A stretch of 64,000 nt of DNA, taken from positions 5,518,001-5,582,000 of the forward strand of contig NZ_CP109467.1 of the NCBI RefSeq assembly GCF_036227325.1, given 5' to 3'. Each line of letters opens with the position of its first letter. Position 1 is the stretch's first letter. A program made the translations under genes and the position numbers. This document shows, piece after piece, positions 26,779 through 35,053 of this stretch. This DNA is from Streptomyces sp. NBC_01465. GTDB lineage: Bacteria; Actinomycetota; Actinomycetes; Streptomycetales; Streptomycetaceae. The notes below the pieces were generated by a model. It had not been told where the DNA came from. It made no database searches and was given only the letters and a program-made list of their open reading frames with translations.

Positions 26779-27876
26779 GTGAGCAGCGCAGTCTCCTCGC
26801 GTCTCCCCGTCTTCCCCTGGGACAAGCTCGAGCCGTACAAGGCGACGGCCAAGGCCCACCCGGACGGCATCGTCGACCTGTCGGTCGGCACGCCCGTCGA
26901 CCCGGTCCCCGCCGTCATCCAGAAAGCGCTGATCGCGGCCGCCGACTCGCCGGGCTATCCGACGGTGTGGGGGACCACGGAGCTGCGGGACGCGATCACC
27001 GGCTGGTGCGAGAAGCGGCTGGGCGCGGTCGACGTGCGCCACACGAACGTGCTGCCGATCGTCGGCTCCAAGGAGCTGGTGGCGTGGCTGCCGACGCAAC
27101 TGGGTCTCGGCGCGGGCGACAAGGTGGCCTACCCGCGACTCGCGTACCCGACGTACGAGGTCGGCGCGCGGCTCTGCGGCGCGGAGGCCGTGGTCTACGA
27201 CGACCCGACCGAGCTCGACCCCACCGACCTCAAGCTGCTCTGGCTCAACTCGCCCTCGAATCCGACCGGTCGGGTCCTGTCCAAGGACGAGCTCGTACGG
27301 ATCGTGGCGTGGGCCCGCGAGCACGGCGTCCTCATCGCGAGCGACGAGTGCTACCTGGAGCTGGGCTGGGAGGCCGACCCGGTCTCGGTCCTGCACCCGG
27401 ACGTCTGCGGCGGTACGTACGAGGGCCTGCTCGCCGTTCACTCGCTCTCCAAGCGCTCCAACTTCGCGGGCTACCGGCTGGCGTTCCTGGCCGGTGACGC
27501 GGAGATCGTCGGCGAGCTGCTGCAGATCCGCAAGCACGGCGGCATGATGACCGCCGCCCCCGTACAGGCCGCCGCCGCGGCCGCGCTGAACGACGACGCG
27601 CATGTGCAGGAGCAGCGGGCGCGGTACGCGGCCCGGCGGACCGTGCTGCGTACGGCACTTGAGGCGCACGGCTTCCGCATCGAGCACAGCGAGGCGAGCC
27701 TCTACCTCTGGGCGACGCGCGGCGAGGGCTGCTGGGACACCGTGGCGCACCTCGCGGAGCTGGGCATCCTGGTCGCGCCGGGGGACTTCTACGGCGAGGC
27801 GGGCGCGGAGTTCGTACGGGTGGCGCTGACGGCCACCGACGAGCGCGTGGAGGCCGCGGTGAAGCGGCTGGGCTAG
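26779..27876 (+). CDS. dapC: Succinyldiaminopimelate transaminase
   Basis: 365-aa PLP enzyme of aminotransferase class I. It makes N-succinyl-LL-2,6-diaminopimelate in the succinylase branch of lysine/meso-DAP synthesis. Landmarks are DLSVGTPVDPVP near the N-terminus, LLWLNSPSNPTG (cofactor-binding Asn), ASDECYLELGWE (Asp and Tyr contacting PLP) and HSLSKRSNFAGYRLAF (Schiff-base Lys). Three in-frame GTG codons (26743, 26767 and 26779) are possible. I chose 26779 because it gives the N-terminus SSAVSSRLPVFPWDKL that I remember from Streptomyces DapC. dapE lies 1.8 kb downstream. Confidence 0.92.
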   Translation: MSSAVSSRLPVFPWDKLEPYKATAKAHPDGIVDLSVGTPVDPVPAVIQKALIAAADSPGYPTVWGTTELRDAITGWCEKRLGAVDVRHTNVLPIVGSKELVAWLPTQLGLGAGDKVAYPRLAYPTYEVGARLCGAEAVVYDDPTELDPTDLKLLWLNSPSNPTGRVLSKDELVRIVAWAREHGVLIASDECYLELGWEADPVSVLHPDVCGGTYEGLLAVHSLSKRSNFAGYRLAFLAGDAEIVGELLQIRKHGGMMTAAPVQAAAAAALNDDAHVQEQRARYAARRTVLRTALEAHGFRIEHSEASLYLWATRGEGCWDTVAHLAELGILVAPGDFYGEAGAEFVRVALTATDERVEAAVKRLG

Positions 27877-27915
27877 CGCCCGCCCGCTCTCGTACCCGTA
27901 CACGTACACGGGAAA

Positions 27916-27945
27916 GGGCCCCGGGAGTTCGTGCTCCCGGGGCCC
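27916..27945. terminator. Strong bidirectional terminator
   Basis: A perfect 12-bp stem (GGGCCCCGGGAG with CTCCCGGGGCCC) and a 6-base loop TTCGTG lie between dapC and the convergent secreted-protein gene. Both flanks are purine/pyrimidine-biased (GGGAAA and CTCTCCC), which extends the imperfect stem. Confidence 0.85.
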
Positions 27946-27967
27946 TCTCCCGTACTCAGGGGGCTGT

Positions 27968-28432
27968 TCAGCCGAGCGGCAGGCCCGAGACCGGCAGCGA
28001 GCCCGTGGAGGGCAGACCGCTGACCGGGAGGCCGCCACCGGTGGGCAGGCCGCCGACCGGAAGGCCGCCGTCCGTCGCCGACTTGGTGGTCTCGCCGAGG
28101 ATGTCGGCGGCGCTGCCCGCGGCGTCACCGGCGGCCTTCTGGGCGGCGGGGGTCGCGGTCTTGCCCGCCTTGCCGAGGGTCTTGCCCGCGGTCGGGACGG
28201 CCTTCTTCACGGCCTTGCTGCCGGCGTCGCCCGCCAGCCCGGTGGCCTTCTGGGCGGCACCGTCGACGGTGTCACCGAGGCCGCCGCCGTCCAGGGCGGT
28301 CAGACCGCCCAGGTTCGGGGCCTGCGGAAGGTCCACGGCGCTTGCGGAGCCGGCCGCCGCGACCACGGGGGCTGCGCTCGCCGCGAGGAGCAGTGCGGCA
28401 CGGGCGATCCGACGGGTCAGGGGGAGGGACAT
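27968..28432 (-). CDS. Small secreted Gly/Ala-rich protein
   Basis: 154-aa protein with a clear Sec signal peptide (MSLPLTRRIARAALLLAASAA, cleavage probably after AGSASA). The mature part is low complexity. It has a basic Ala/Gly/Lys stretch and a C-terminal tail built of repeated GLP-x-GG/S units (GLPVGGLPTGGG, VSGLPSTGSLPVSGLPLG). No LPXTG anchor or cysteine was seen. The ATG at 28432 has AAGGAG at 5 nt spacing. Function unknown. Repeated short hydrophobic units suggest a structural or surface role, which is inference. Confidence 0.8.
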   Translation of the reverse strand: MSLPLTRRIARAALLLAASAAPVVAAAGSASAVDLPQAPNLGGLTALDGGGLGDTVDGAAQKATGLAGDAGSKAVKKAVPTAGKTLGKAGKTATPAAQKAAGDAAGSAADILGETTKSATDGGLPVGGLPTGGGLPVSGLPSTGSLPVSGLPLG

Positions 28433-28749
28433 GATGCTCCTTGGTACGGGAGGGAACTGAGGACACTGCGGTTCGTGGCGTCCTGTCGACCGGACGCCAT
28501 GACAACAGCCGGAAGGGCGGGGGAGGTTGCGGTCCGGCAACGTAAAGAGTTTGCAATGCGTCGCATTATCGACCGCGGATAAAAACGGGCAAATGATCCA
28601 CAACGAGGGGTGCTGTCGGACCGTCAGATCCCTTTGCCCGCAAGGGAATTGGCGATTACGGGCGCGGTGTTCCGAGAGCCCTCCGCGGGGCCTTGCGGGC
28701 AGGGCGGGAGTGCCACCGCCGAGTGACGCACCGGATCTCTGACCGAGTG
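28433..28749. other. Intergenic region with a 13-bp palindrome
   Basis: This 317-bp region is the leader and promoter zone of the secreted-protein gene. It includes an AT-richer segment (28540-28620). At 28555-28567 there is a perfect palindrome AATGCG-T-CGCATT, and on the minus strand the hexamers TTGCAA and GATAAT are nearby. It is a candidate operator or promoter, but spacing does not fit a standard sigma-70 site. No ORF with good codon use was seen. Confidence 0.5.
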
Positions 28750-29658
28750 CTATTTCGACAGGGTGAGGCGTACGCCGTCCGACTTCGTGTCCGTCGTGTG
28801 CCAGTCATTCCCCGACTGACCCGCGGTCCACTCCCGCCCGGCGTAGGAGACCCGTTCGATCCGCAGCTCGGACGAGTGAGCCACGGCCCAGTGCGCGAGC
28901 TCCCAGCCGCGCTGCGTCCGCTGCGGACCGCCCGTGGACTCCGTCGACGCCGCCACGACCGTCGAGGCCACCGGGAGGACGAGCACCGGACCGCTGCCCG
29001 CGTCCCGGTTCGTGGGCAGCACGCCGGGCCCGAAGTCCCGGGCCAGCTCGGTCCGTACCTTCGCCGCGTCCCCGGGCGTCGCGCCCTTCGCCGCCGAGCA
29101 GGTCACGGCCGCCTGGGTCCGTCCTGTGAGGGCGGCGGAGAGCAGTGCGGCATCGGGCTCGTGCTTGGCATACGCCTGCGGGAAACCGCTGCGCTGGACG
29201 CGCTGGGCGGCGACGGTCAGGGGGAGGCGCGAGTAGCCGGGGACCTTGGCGAGGTGGTCGTAGAACTTCCCGGCCGCGTACACCGGATCGGTGATCTGCT
29301 TCGCCGTCCCCCAGCCCTGCGAGGGCCGCTGCTGGAAGAGGCCGAGCGAGTCCCGGTCGCCGTGGTTCAGATTGCGCAGCCCCGACTCCTGGAGCGCGGT
29401 GGCGAGCGCGATGGTCACGGCCCGCTCGGGCATCCCGCGGGTGGTGCCGACCGCGGAGATCGTCGCGGCGTTGACCGCCTGCTCCGGACTCATCCGGTAG
29501 CTGTCCCCGTCGGCCGAGGTCACCGTGCAGCGGGGGGCGCCGCCGCCTCCGGTCTCGTACTGCGCGACCAGATAACCGGCGACACCGAGCAGCACGGCGA
29601 CGGCGGCTCCGATACGCAGGAGGCGGCCGCGACGGGGGAGGGAGGCGGTCTTGGACAC
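28750..29658 (-). CDS. Membrane-anchored protein with lysozyme/transglycosylase-like core
   Basis: 302-aa protein with an N-terminal signal anchor (LLRIGAAVAVLLGVAGYLVA). The extracytoplasmic part contains ALATALQESGLRNLNHGDRD followed by SLGLFQQRPSQGWGT. This matches the E-S and S-x-GLFQ spacing of the soluble lytic transglycosylase/lysozyme fold, with a possible catalytic Glu at the ES motif. Streptomyces homologues are often labelled heavy-metal transporters, which nothing here supports. Two GTG starts (29658, 29667) are possible, both without a ribosome-binding site. It is divergent from dapE, 39 bp away. Confidence 0.78.
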   Translation of the reverse strand: MSKTASLPRRGRLLRIGAAVAVLLGVAGYLVAQYETGGGGAPRCTVTSADGDSYRMSPEQAVNAATISAVGTTRGMPERAVTIALATALQESGLRNLNHGDRDSLGLFQQRPSQGWGTAKQITDPVYAAGKFYDHLAKVPGYSRLPLTVAAQRVQRSGFPQAYAKHEPDAALLSAALTGRTQAAVTCSAAKGATPGDAAKVRTELARDFGPGVLPTNRDAGSGPVLVLPVASTVVAASTESTGGPQRTQRGWELAHWAVAHSSELRIERVSYAGREWTAGQSGNDWHTTDTKSDGVRLTLSK

Positions 29659-29697
29659 GCGGACCACCGTACTGGAGCCCGAGATATCGTCGAAGCC

Positions 29698-30777
29698 ATG
29701 ACCGAAACCCCGCTCGACCTCACCCTGGACGCCCCGGCGCTGACCGCCTGGCTCGTCGACTTCCCCTCGGTGAGCGGCACCGAGAAGCCCCTGGCCGACG
29801 CGGTCGAGCAGGCGCTGCGCACCCTCCCGCACCTGACCGTCGACCGGTACGGCAACAACGTCGTGGCCCGTACGAACCTGGGCCGCGCCGAGCGTGTCAT
29901 CCTCGCGGGCCACCTCGACACCGTGCCGATCGCGGACAACGTCCCCTCGCACCTGGACGAGGACGGCATGCTCTGGGGCTGCGGCTCCTGCGACATGAAG
30001 TCGGGCCTGGCGGTCCAGCTGCGTATCGCGGCGACGGTCCCCGAGCCCAACCGCGACCTCACCTTCGTCTTCTACGACAACGAAGAGGTCGCCGCCGACC
30101 TCAACGGCCTGGGCAAGGTCGTCGAGGCACACCCCGACTGGATCAAGGGCGACTTCGCGGTCGTACTCGAATCCTCCGACCTGGAGGTCGAGGGCGGCTG
30201 CCAGGGCACCCTGCGGGTCCTGCTGAAGACCAAGGGCGAGCGCGCGCACTCGGCGCGCGGCTGGATGGGCTCCAACGCGATCCACACCGCGGCACCGATC
30301 CTGGCGAAGCTCGCGTCGTACGAGGCGAGGTGGCCGGTGATCGAGGGCCTGGAGTACCGCGAGGGCCTCAACGCGGTCGGCATCGAGGGCGGCGAGGCGA
30401 AGAACGTCATCCCCGACTCCTGCACGGTCACCGTCAACTTCCGTTACGCACCGGACCGTACCGCCGAGGACGCGCTCGCGCACGTCCGCGAGGTCTTCGC
30501 CGACTGCGACATCGACGAGTTCATCGTCGACGACCACTCGGGCGCCGCCATGCCGGGCCTCACCCAGCCGGCCGCCAAGGCGTTCATCGAAGCGGTCGGC
30601 GGCACCCCGCGCCCCAAGTTCGGCTGGACGGACGTGGCGCGCTTCGGCTCGCTCGGCATCCCGGCCGTGAACTACGGCCCGGGCAACCCGCTGCTCGCCC
30701 ACAAGCGCGACGAGCGGGTCAAGGCGTCGCTGATCGCCGAGTGCGAGACGCGACTCCACGCCTGGCTGACGGCATAA
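29698..30777 (+). CDS. dapE: Succinyl-diaminopimelate desuccinylase
   Basis: 359-aa M20-family zinc hydrolase. It releases succinate from N-succinyl-LL-DAP to give LL-DAP for lysine and peptidoglycan synthesis. The motifs are ILAGHLDTVPI (metal His and Asp), GCGSCDMKSGLAV (bridging Asp) and FYDNEEVAA (catalytic Glu). The dimerisation domain starts near residue 175. TATCGT ends 7 nt before the ATG and no ribosome-binding site is present, so a leaderless transcript is likely. With dapC nearby it forms the actinobacterial succinylase-branch cluster. Confidence 0.93.
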   Translation: MTETPLDLTLDAPALTAWLVDFPSVSGTEKPLADAVEQALRTLPHLTVDRYGNNVVARTNLGRAERVILAGHLDTVPIADNVPSHLDEDGMLWGCGSCDMKSGLAVQLRIAATVPEPNRDLTFVFYDNEEVAADLNGLGKVVEAHPDWIKGDFAVVLESSDLEVEGGCQGTLRVLLKTKGERAHSARGWMGSNAIHTAAPILAKLASYEARWPVIEGLEYREGLNAVGIEGGEAKNVIPDSCTVTVNFRYAPDRTAEDALAHVREVFADCDIDEFIVDDHSGAAMPGLTQPAAKAFIEAVGGTPRPKFGWTDVARFGSLGIPAVNYGPGNPLLAHKRDERVKASLIAECETRLHAWLTA

Positions 30778-30842
30778 GTTTCGCTGTTCGTAACGCCCCT
30801 CCGCCTACGCTGACCTGACACGCACAGCGGAGGGAGCACGAC

Positions 30843-31592
30843 ATGGACAACCCCGAGGGAGCGAAGGCCCTGGACGAGCAGCGGCTCGGCCCGGTGGTAC
30901 GCCGCCGGGAGCAGGTCCAGCCGGGCACGACCGATCAGCGGCTGCTCGACTCCGAGGGCGACTCCGAGTGGGTGCACACCGACCCCTGGAGGGTCATGCG
31001 CATCCAGTCGGAGTTCGTGGAGGGCTTCGGCGCACTGGCCGAACTGCCCAGCGCCATCAGCGTCTTCGGCTCGGCGCGCACGCCCGCGGACTCACCGGAG
31101 TACGAGGCGGGCGTACGCATCGGCCGCGCCCTGGTCGACGCGGGCTTCGCGGTGATCACGGGCGGCGGCCCCGGCGCGATGGAGGCGGCGAACAAGGGGG
31201 CCAGGGAGGCCAAGGGCGTCTCGGTGGGCCTCGGCATCGAGCTCCCCTTCGAGCAGGGGCTGAACCCGCACGTCGACATCGGCGTGAACTTCCGCTACTT
31301 CTTCGTCCGCAAGACGATGTTCGTGAAGTACGCACAGGGCTTCGTGGTCCTGCCGGGCGGCCTCGGCACCCTGGACGAACTCTTCGAGGCCCTGACGCTG
31401 GTCCAGACGAGGAAGGTCACCCGCTTCCCGATCGTGCTGTTCGGCACGGAGTACTGGAGCGGGCTCGTGGACTGGCTCCGGGACACGGTGATCGCCCAGG
31501 GCAAGGCGTCGGAGAAGGACCTGCTGCTGTTCCACGTGACGGACGACGTGGACGAGGCGGTAGCCCTGGTCACGAAGGAAACGTCCAAGTAG
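30843..31592 (+). CDS. LOG family protein (TIGR00730), probable cytokinin riboside monophosphate phosphoribohydrolase
   Basis: 249-aa Rossmann-fold enzyme. It contains SAISVFGSARTPADSPEY at the nucleotide-binding start, TGGGPGAMEAANKGA and the diagnostic PGGLGTLDELFEALTLVQ. LOG enzymes hydrolyse nucleoside 5'-monophosphates to free base and ribose 5-phosphate. The bacterial substrate here is not known. It has an N-terminal extension of about 55 residues compared with short LOG proteins, as in the Rv1205-type orthologue. GGAGGGA precedes the ATG. A long hairpin repeat lies just downstream. Confidence 0.88.
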   Translation: MDNPEGAKALDEQRLGPVVRRREQVQPGTTDQRLLDSEGDSEWVHTDPWRVMRIQSEFVEGFGALAELPSAISVFGSARTPADSPEYEAGVRIGRALVDAGFAVITGGGPGAMEAANKGAREAKGVSVGLGIELPFEQGLNPHVDIGVNFRYFFVRKTMFVKYAQGFVVLPGGLGTLDELFEALTLVQTRKVTRFPIVLFGTEYWSGLVDWLRDTVIAQGKASEKDLLLFHVTDDVDEAVALVTKETSK

Positions 31593-31614
31593 GACGCGCC
31601 GGACGCTACGCCCC

Positions 31615-31663
31615 CCGGCTGTGGGCAGTCGTTCCGCAGGGCGGAACGGGTGGGCACAGCCGG
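31615..31663. repeat. Streptomyces intergenic hairpin repeat (simple copy)
   Basis: A 49-bp inverted repeat: outer arms CCGGCTGTG/CACAGCCGG (9 bp) and inner arms CGTTCCGC/GCGGAACG (8 bp, loop AGG), separated by short asymmetric bulges. A second copy with the same outer sequence but an enlarged loop lies at 40449-40534. It also sits where a terminator for the LOG gene and folP2 would be expected, so it may act as one. Confidence 0.8.
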
Positions 31664-31708
31664 GACGCGGACCGCCGAACCCGCCCCGGGCAGGCGGCCC
31701 CGCTGCGC

Positions 31709-32569
31709 CTACGCGAGCCCGCGCCGGGCAACGGCCGGGGGGCGAAGTCCAGCGATCGACGCCACCATGTCCAGCACCTGCCGCGTCTCGGCGACCTCGT
31801 GCACCCGATACACCTGCGCCCCCAGCCAAGCCGAAACCGCAGTCGTGGCGAGCGTCCCGATGACCCGCTCCTTCACCGGCTTGTCGAGCGTCTCCCCGAC
31901 GAAGTCCTTGTTCGACAGGGACACCAGCACCGGCCACCCCGTCTCCGTCATCTCCCCGAGCCGCCGCGTCGCCTCCAGTGAATGCCGCGTGTTCTTCCCG
32001 AAGTCATGACCGGGGTCGATCATGATCCCGTCCCGCCGCACCCCGAGCTCCACGGCCCGCTCGGCCAGCCCCACGGTGACGCGCAGGATGTCCGCCATCA
32101 CGTCGTCGTACGTCACCCGGTGCGGCCGCGTCCGCGGCTCGGCGCCGCCCGCGTGCGTGCACACCAGACCCGCCCCGAACCGCGCAGCCACCTCGGCCAG
32201 CTTCGGATCGACGCCGCCCCAGGCGTCGTTGAGCACATCGGCGCCCGCCTCGCAGACCGCGGCCCCCACGTCGTGCCGCCAGGTGTCGACGCTGATCACC
32301 ACGTCCGGGTGGCGCCGCCGTACCTCCGCGACGAAGCCGACCGTGCGCCGCGCCTCCTCCTGTGCCGAGACCTCCTCGCCGGGACCGGCCTTGACCCCGC
32401 CGATGTCGATGATCGCAGCCCCCTCCGACACCGCCTGCTCCACGCGGGCGAGCGCGGGCTCGTCGCGGAAGGTGGCTCCCTGGTCGTAGAAGGAGTCCGG
32501 AGTCCGGTTGACGATCGCCATGATCACCGGCTCCTGTGCGCTGAATTCGCGCCGTCCCAACCGCAACAT
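31709..32569 (-). CDS. folP2: Dihydropteroate synthase paralogue (FolP2 type)
   Basis: 286-aa TIM-barrel protein of the DHPS family. The first motif reads VIMAIVNRTPDSFYDQGATF. Here NRTPDSFYD replaces the NVTPDSFSD of canonical FolP1, which is typical of actinobacterial FolP2 (Rv1207 type). Other motifs are GAAIIDIGGVKAGPGEEV, VISVDTWRHDV, VLNDAWGG, IMIDPGHDFGKNTRHS and VLVSLSNKDFVGE. M. leprae FolP2 lacks DHPS activity, so a folate role is doubtful. I chose ATG at 32569 (AAGG upstream) over one at 32590. Neighbours (dapE, LOG, DivIVA-like, tag) match the mycobacterial folP2 locus. Confidence 0.88.
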   Translation of the reverse strand: MLRLGRREFSAQEPVIMAIVNRTPDSFYDQGATFRDEPALARVEQAVSEGAAIIDIGGVKAGPGEEVSAQEEARRTVGFVAEVRRRHPDVVISVDTWRHDVGAAVCEAGADVLNDAWGGVDPKLAEVAARFGAGLVCTHAGGAEPRTRPHRVTYDDVMADILRVTVGLAERAVELGVRRDGIMIDPGHDFGKNTRHSLEATRRLGEMTETGWPVLVSLSNKDFVGETLDKPVKERVIGTLATTAVSAWLGAQVYRVHEVAETRQVLDMVASIAGLRPPAVARRGLA

Positions 32570-32669
32570 TCGCCGTACCTTCCCTCGCATCCGGTCGCCT
32601 GCGACCTTAACTCTCAGCTCCGCATGGCACGATCGGCACCGGACGGTTTCGGATCCCGGGGAGATACGC

Positions 32670-33041
32670 GTGTTCTGGTTCTTGCTGATCGCGATGGTGG
32701 TGGTGGTCGCCGCGGTGACGCTCGCGGTGGTCGGCGGCGGCGACGGCGGAAGTGACGGCGGAGGCGACGGCCATGTGGGCGGCGACGGAACGGTGCTGCC
32801 CGACGTGGCGCCCGAGCGGCTCACCGACCCGCTGCCCGAGCACCGCCCGGTCGGCCGCGCCGACATCGAGGAGCTGCGGCTCCCGATGGAGGTGCGCGGC
32901 TACCGCATGGCCGACGTGGACGACGTACTGAGCAGGCTCGGAGCGGAGCTCGCCGAGCGCGACGCCCGTATCGCCGAGCTGGAGGCGGCCCTCGCGGGGG
33001 CGCGCACGGGCCGGATGTCCCCACAGGAGCCGCAGCAGTGA
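32670..33041 (+). CDS. DivIVA-domain membrane protein
   Basis: 123-aa protein: an N-terminal helix (VFWFLLIAMVVVVAAVTLAVV), a Gly/Asp-rich linker, then a short DivIVA-like segment (LPMEVRGYRMADVDDVLSRLGAELAERDARIAELEAAL) with coiled-coil heptads. It begins with GTG preceded by GGGGAGA. Its stop overlaps the tag start by 4 bp. It corresponds in position and architecture to mycobacterial Rv1209, next to folP2 and tagA. It is probably recruited to the membrane at poles or septa; function unknown. Confidence 0.82.
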   Translation: MFWFLLIAMVVVVAAVTLAVVGGGDGGSDGGGDGHVGGDGTVLPDVAPERLTDPLPEHRPVGRADIEELRLPMEVRGYRMADVDDVLSRLGAELAERDARIAELEAALAGARTGRMSPQEPQQ

Positions 33042-33619
33042 GCGACGCGGTCGCGGGCTCCGACGGGCGGCTGCGCTGCCCCTGGGGGCTGTCCGCAGAG
33101 GACTACGTCGCGTACCACGACACCGAGTGGGGCCGGCCGGTCCACGGCGACGACGCGCTCTTCGAGCGGCTCTGTCTGGAGGCCTTCCAGTCGGGTCTGT
33201 CCTGGATCACGATCCTGCGCCGCCGCGAGGGCTTCCGCAAAGCCTTCGCGGGCTTCGAGATCGCGGCGGTCGCCCGCTTCACCGAGGCGGACGCCGAGCG
33301 CCTGCTCGCCGACCCCGGGATCATCCGCAACCGCGCCAAGATCGCGGCGACCCTCGCCAACGCGAAGGTGCTCGGCGGCTGGGGGAGCGGCGAACTGGAC
33401 GAGCTGATCTGGTCGTACGCACCCGACCAGAGCGCCCGCCCTGCCCCCCGCGCCCTGTCCGACGTACCGGCGATCACGGCCGAGTCCACGGCCCTCGCCA
33501 AGGAGCTGAAGAAGCGCGGCCTGCGCTTCGTGGGGCCGACCACGGCCTACGCCCTGATGCAGGCGTGCGGCCTGGTCGACGACCACCTGGCGGACTGCTT
33601 CGTCCGCGCTTCCCGCTAA
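33038..33619 (+). CDS. tag: DNA-3-methyladenine glycosylase I
   Basis: 193-aa base-excision-repair enzyme that removes 3-methyladenine from alkylated DNA. Motifs are RCPWGLSAEDYVAYHDTEWGRPVHGDDALFERL (catalytic Glu and aromatic pocket), EAFQSGLSWITILRRREGFRKAF and GLRFVGPTTAYALMQACGLVDDH. The zinc-snap ligands are the Cys near the N-terminus and His/Cys in DDHLADCF. The GTG start overlaps the preceding gene (GTGA). It shares a 4-bp stop overlap (CTAA) with the convergent hydratase gene. Confidence 0.95.
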   Translation: MSDAVAGSDGRLRCPWGLSAEDYVAYHDTEWGRPVHGDDALFERLCLEAFQSGLSWITILRRREGFRKAFAGFEIAAVARFTEADAERLLADPGIIRNRAKIAATLANAKVLGGWGSGELDELIWSYAPDQSARPAPRALSDVPAITAESTALAKELKKRGLRFVGPTTAYALMQACGLVDDHLADCFVRASR

Positions 33620-34419
33620 CGCCCCAGGTACTTCGGCTTCTCCTTGTTCACGAAGGCCTGGACGGCGATCGCGTGGTCCTCGGAGGCTCCGGCGATGGTC
33701 TGCAGCTCGTCCTCCCTGTCGAGGGTCTGGCTGAGCGTGTGCCCGGCGCCGTACGCCAGGGACCTCTTGATCGCGGCGTACGCGACCGTCGGGCCCGCGG
33801 CGAGGGCGCGCGCCACGGCGGCCGCCTCGGAGGCGAGGTCGGCCGACGGTACGAGCTTGTTCACGATGCCCAGCTCGTACGCCTCCTGCGCGGTGATCGA
33901 GCGCGGGAAGAGCAGCAGGTCGGCGGCGCGGCTCTGGCCGATCAGGCGCGGCAGCGTCCACGAAACGCCCGAGTCCGCGGTGAGTGCGACACCCGCGAAG
34001 GAGGTCGTGAACTTCGCGGTGTCGGCGACCACCCGGTAGTCGGCGGCGAGCGCGAAACCGAGACCGGCGCCCGCGGCGACGCCGTTGACGCCGGCGACGA
34101 CGGGCTTGGGCATCTGGGTCAGGGCGCGCACGATCGGGTTGTAGTGCTCGCGCACGGTGTTCATGGTCCGCCCGGTCCCGGCCTCGCGGTCGGCGGCGAG
34201 GAGCCCGATGTGCTCCTTGAGGTCCTGGCCTACGCAGAAGGCGCGGTCACCGGCGGAGGTCAGCAGTACGGCCCGTACGGCATCGTCCGAGGCCGCGGCC
34301 TGCACCGCGTCGCGAAGGGCGACCTTCGTCACGATGTTCATCGCGTTCATGGCCTCGGGCCGGTTGATCGTGATCGTCGCGAGTCCGTCCGCCACCTCGT
34401 ACAGCACGGTGTCCGCCAT
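33616..34419 (-). CDS. Enoyl-CoA hydratase/isomerase family protein
   Basis: 267-aa crotonase-fold enzyme, cytoplasmic. The oxyanion-hole segments are LLTSAGDRAFCVGQDLKEH and VVAGVNGVAAGAGLGFALAADYRV. The second catalytic region reads FAGVALTADSGVSWTLPRLIG. It has Asp rather than Glu at the usual second acid, the pattern of PaaG/isomerase-like members, so it may act in phenylacetate or fatty-acid degradation. Exact substrate unknown. It is a single gene with a 298-bp promoter region upstream (34420-34717), shared with DUF3117. Confidence 0.88.
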   Translation of the reverse strand: MADTVLYEVADGLATITINRPEAMNAMNIVTKVALRDAVQAAASDDAVRAVLLTSAGDRAFCVGQDLKEHIGLLAADREAGTGRTMNTVREHYNPIVRALTQMPKPVVAGVNGVAAGAGLGFALAADYRVVADTAKFTTSFAGVALTADSGVSWTLPRLIGQSRAADLLLFPRSITAQEAYELGIVNKLVPSADLASEAAAVARALAAGPTVAYAAIKRSLAYGAGHTLSQTLDREDELQTIAGASEDHAIAVQAFVNKEKPKYLGR

Positions 34420-34717
34420 GGGGCCCCTCCAAAGTTACTGAGTCGTCGTCACTGCTCAGCATGGCGGAGATCATCGACGCTGCGCATGTGACCTGCGTCA
34501 AACAATTACGGCCCTTACATGCGGTCAAGGCGGCGAAGTATCGCAGCAGGATCGCCGAATTGAGTGGTTTTGAGGGAGCGCGTTGCGCAAGCGATGCGGA
34601 CTGATGTTGGTCATCGGGTCCTGCGATGCGGGATAATGGCTTGGAAGCAATGTGTTCGATGCCGGTGACACCTGGGTTGTCGGCTGCGATGAGCTGGTTT
34701 CAGGAAGGGGAAACAGC

Positions 34718-34885
34718 ATGGCGGCCATGAAGCCGCGGACGGGCGACGGCCCGCTCGAGGTGACCAAGGAGGGGCGGGGCATCGTCATGCGCGTTCCGCT
34801 CGAAGGCGGCGGTCGGCTTGTCGTCGAGCTGACTCCGGACGAGGCCGACGCGCTCGGCGACGCGCTGAAGAAGGTCGTCGGCTGA
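34718..34885 (+). CDS. DUF3117 family small protein
   Basis: 55-aa protein (starts MAAMKPRTGDGPLEV, ends DALGDALKKVVG), essentially the whole DUF3117 family, which is restricted to actinobacteria and highly conserved. Function unknown. The ATG at 34718 has AGGAAGGGG at good spacing, so the upstream in-frame ATG is rejected. GATAAT at 34632 with TTGGTC 19 bp before is a possible promoter. A perfect terminator hairpin follows 20 bp downstream. Confidence 0.88.
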   Translation: MAAMKPRTGDGPLEVTKEGRGIVMRVPLEGGGRLVVELTPDEADALGDALKKVVG

Positions 34886-34905
34886 CGTTCCGAAGCCAAA
34901 CTTTT

Positions 34906-34938
34906 CGCTGCCCCCGGCCGAGCTGGCCGGGGGCAGCG
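34906..34938 (+). terminator. Strong terminator after DUF3117
   Basis: A perfect 14-bp stem (34906-34919 with 34925-34938, starts CGCTGCCCCCGG) and a 5-base loop GAGCT, followed by CTGTTTGTTTC. Confidence 0.85.
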
Positions 34939-34989
34939 CTGTTTGTTTCTCATGCCCACCCGCACGTGCAAGCCCACATCGGGCAAACT

Positions 34990-35040
34990 CAAGCCCCTCC
35001 GGCGATTGAGGAGCGGGGTCCGGGGCGGAGCCCCGGGGAC
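34990..35040. repeat. Streptomyces-type intergenic repeat (AGCCCCTCCGGCGATTGAGGAG family)
   Basis: The segment AAGCCCCTCCGGCGATTGAG continues into GAGCGGGGTCCGGGGCGGAGCCCCGG. It contains two dyads: CCCCTCC/GGAGCGGGG around GGCGATTGA, and CCGGGGC-GGA-GCCCCGG. I recall this family as abundant between genes in Streptomyces. It sits at the 3' end of the O-methyltransferase gene and could work as its terminator. Confidence 0.65.
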
Positions 35041-35053
35041 GGGGCCGCACCGC

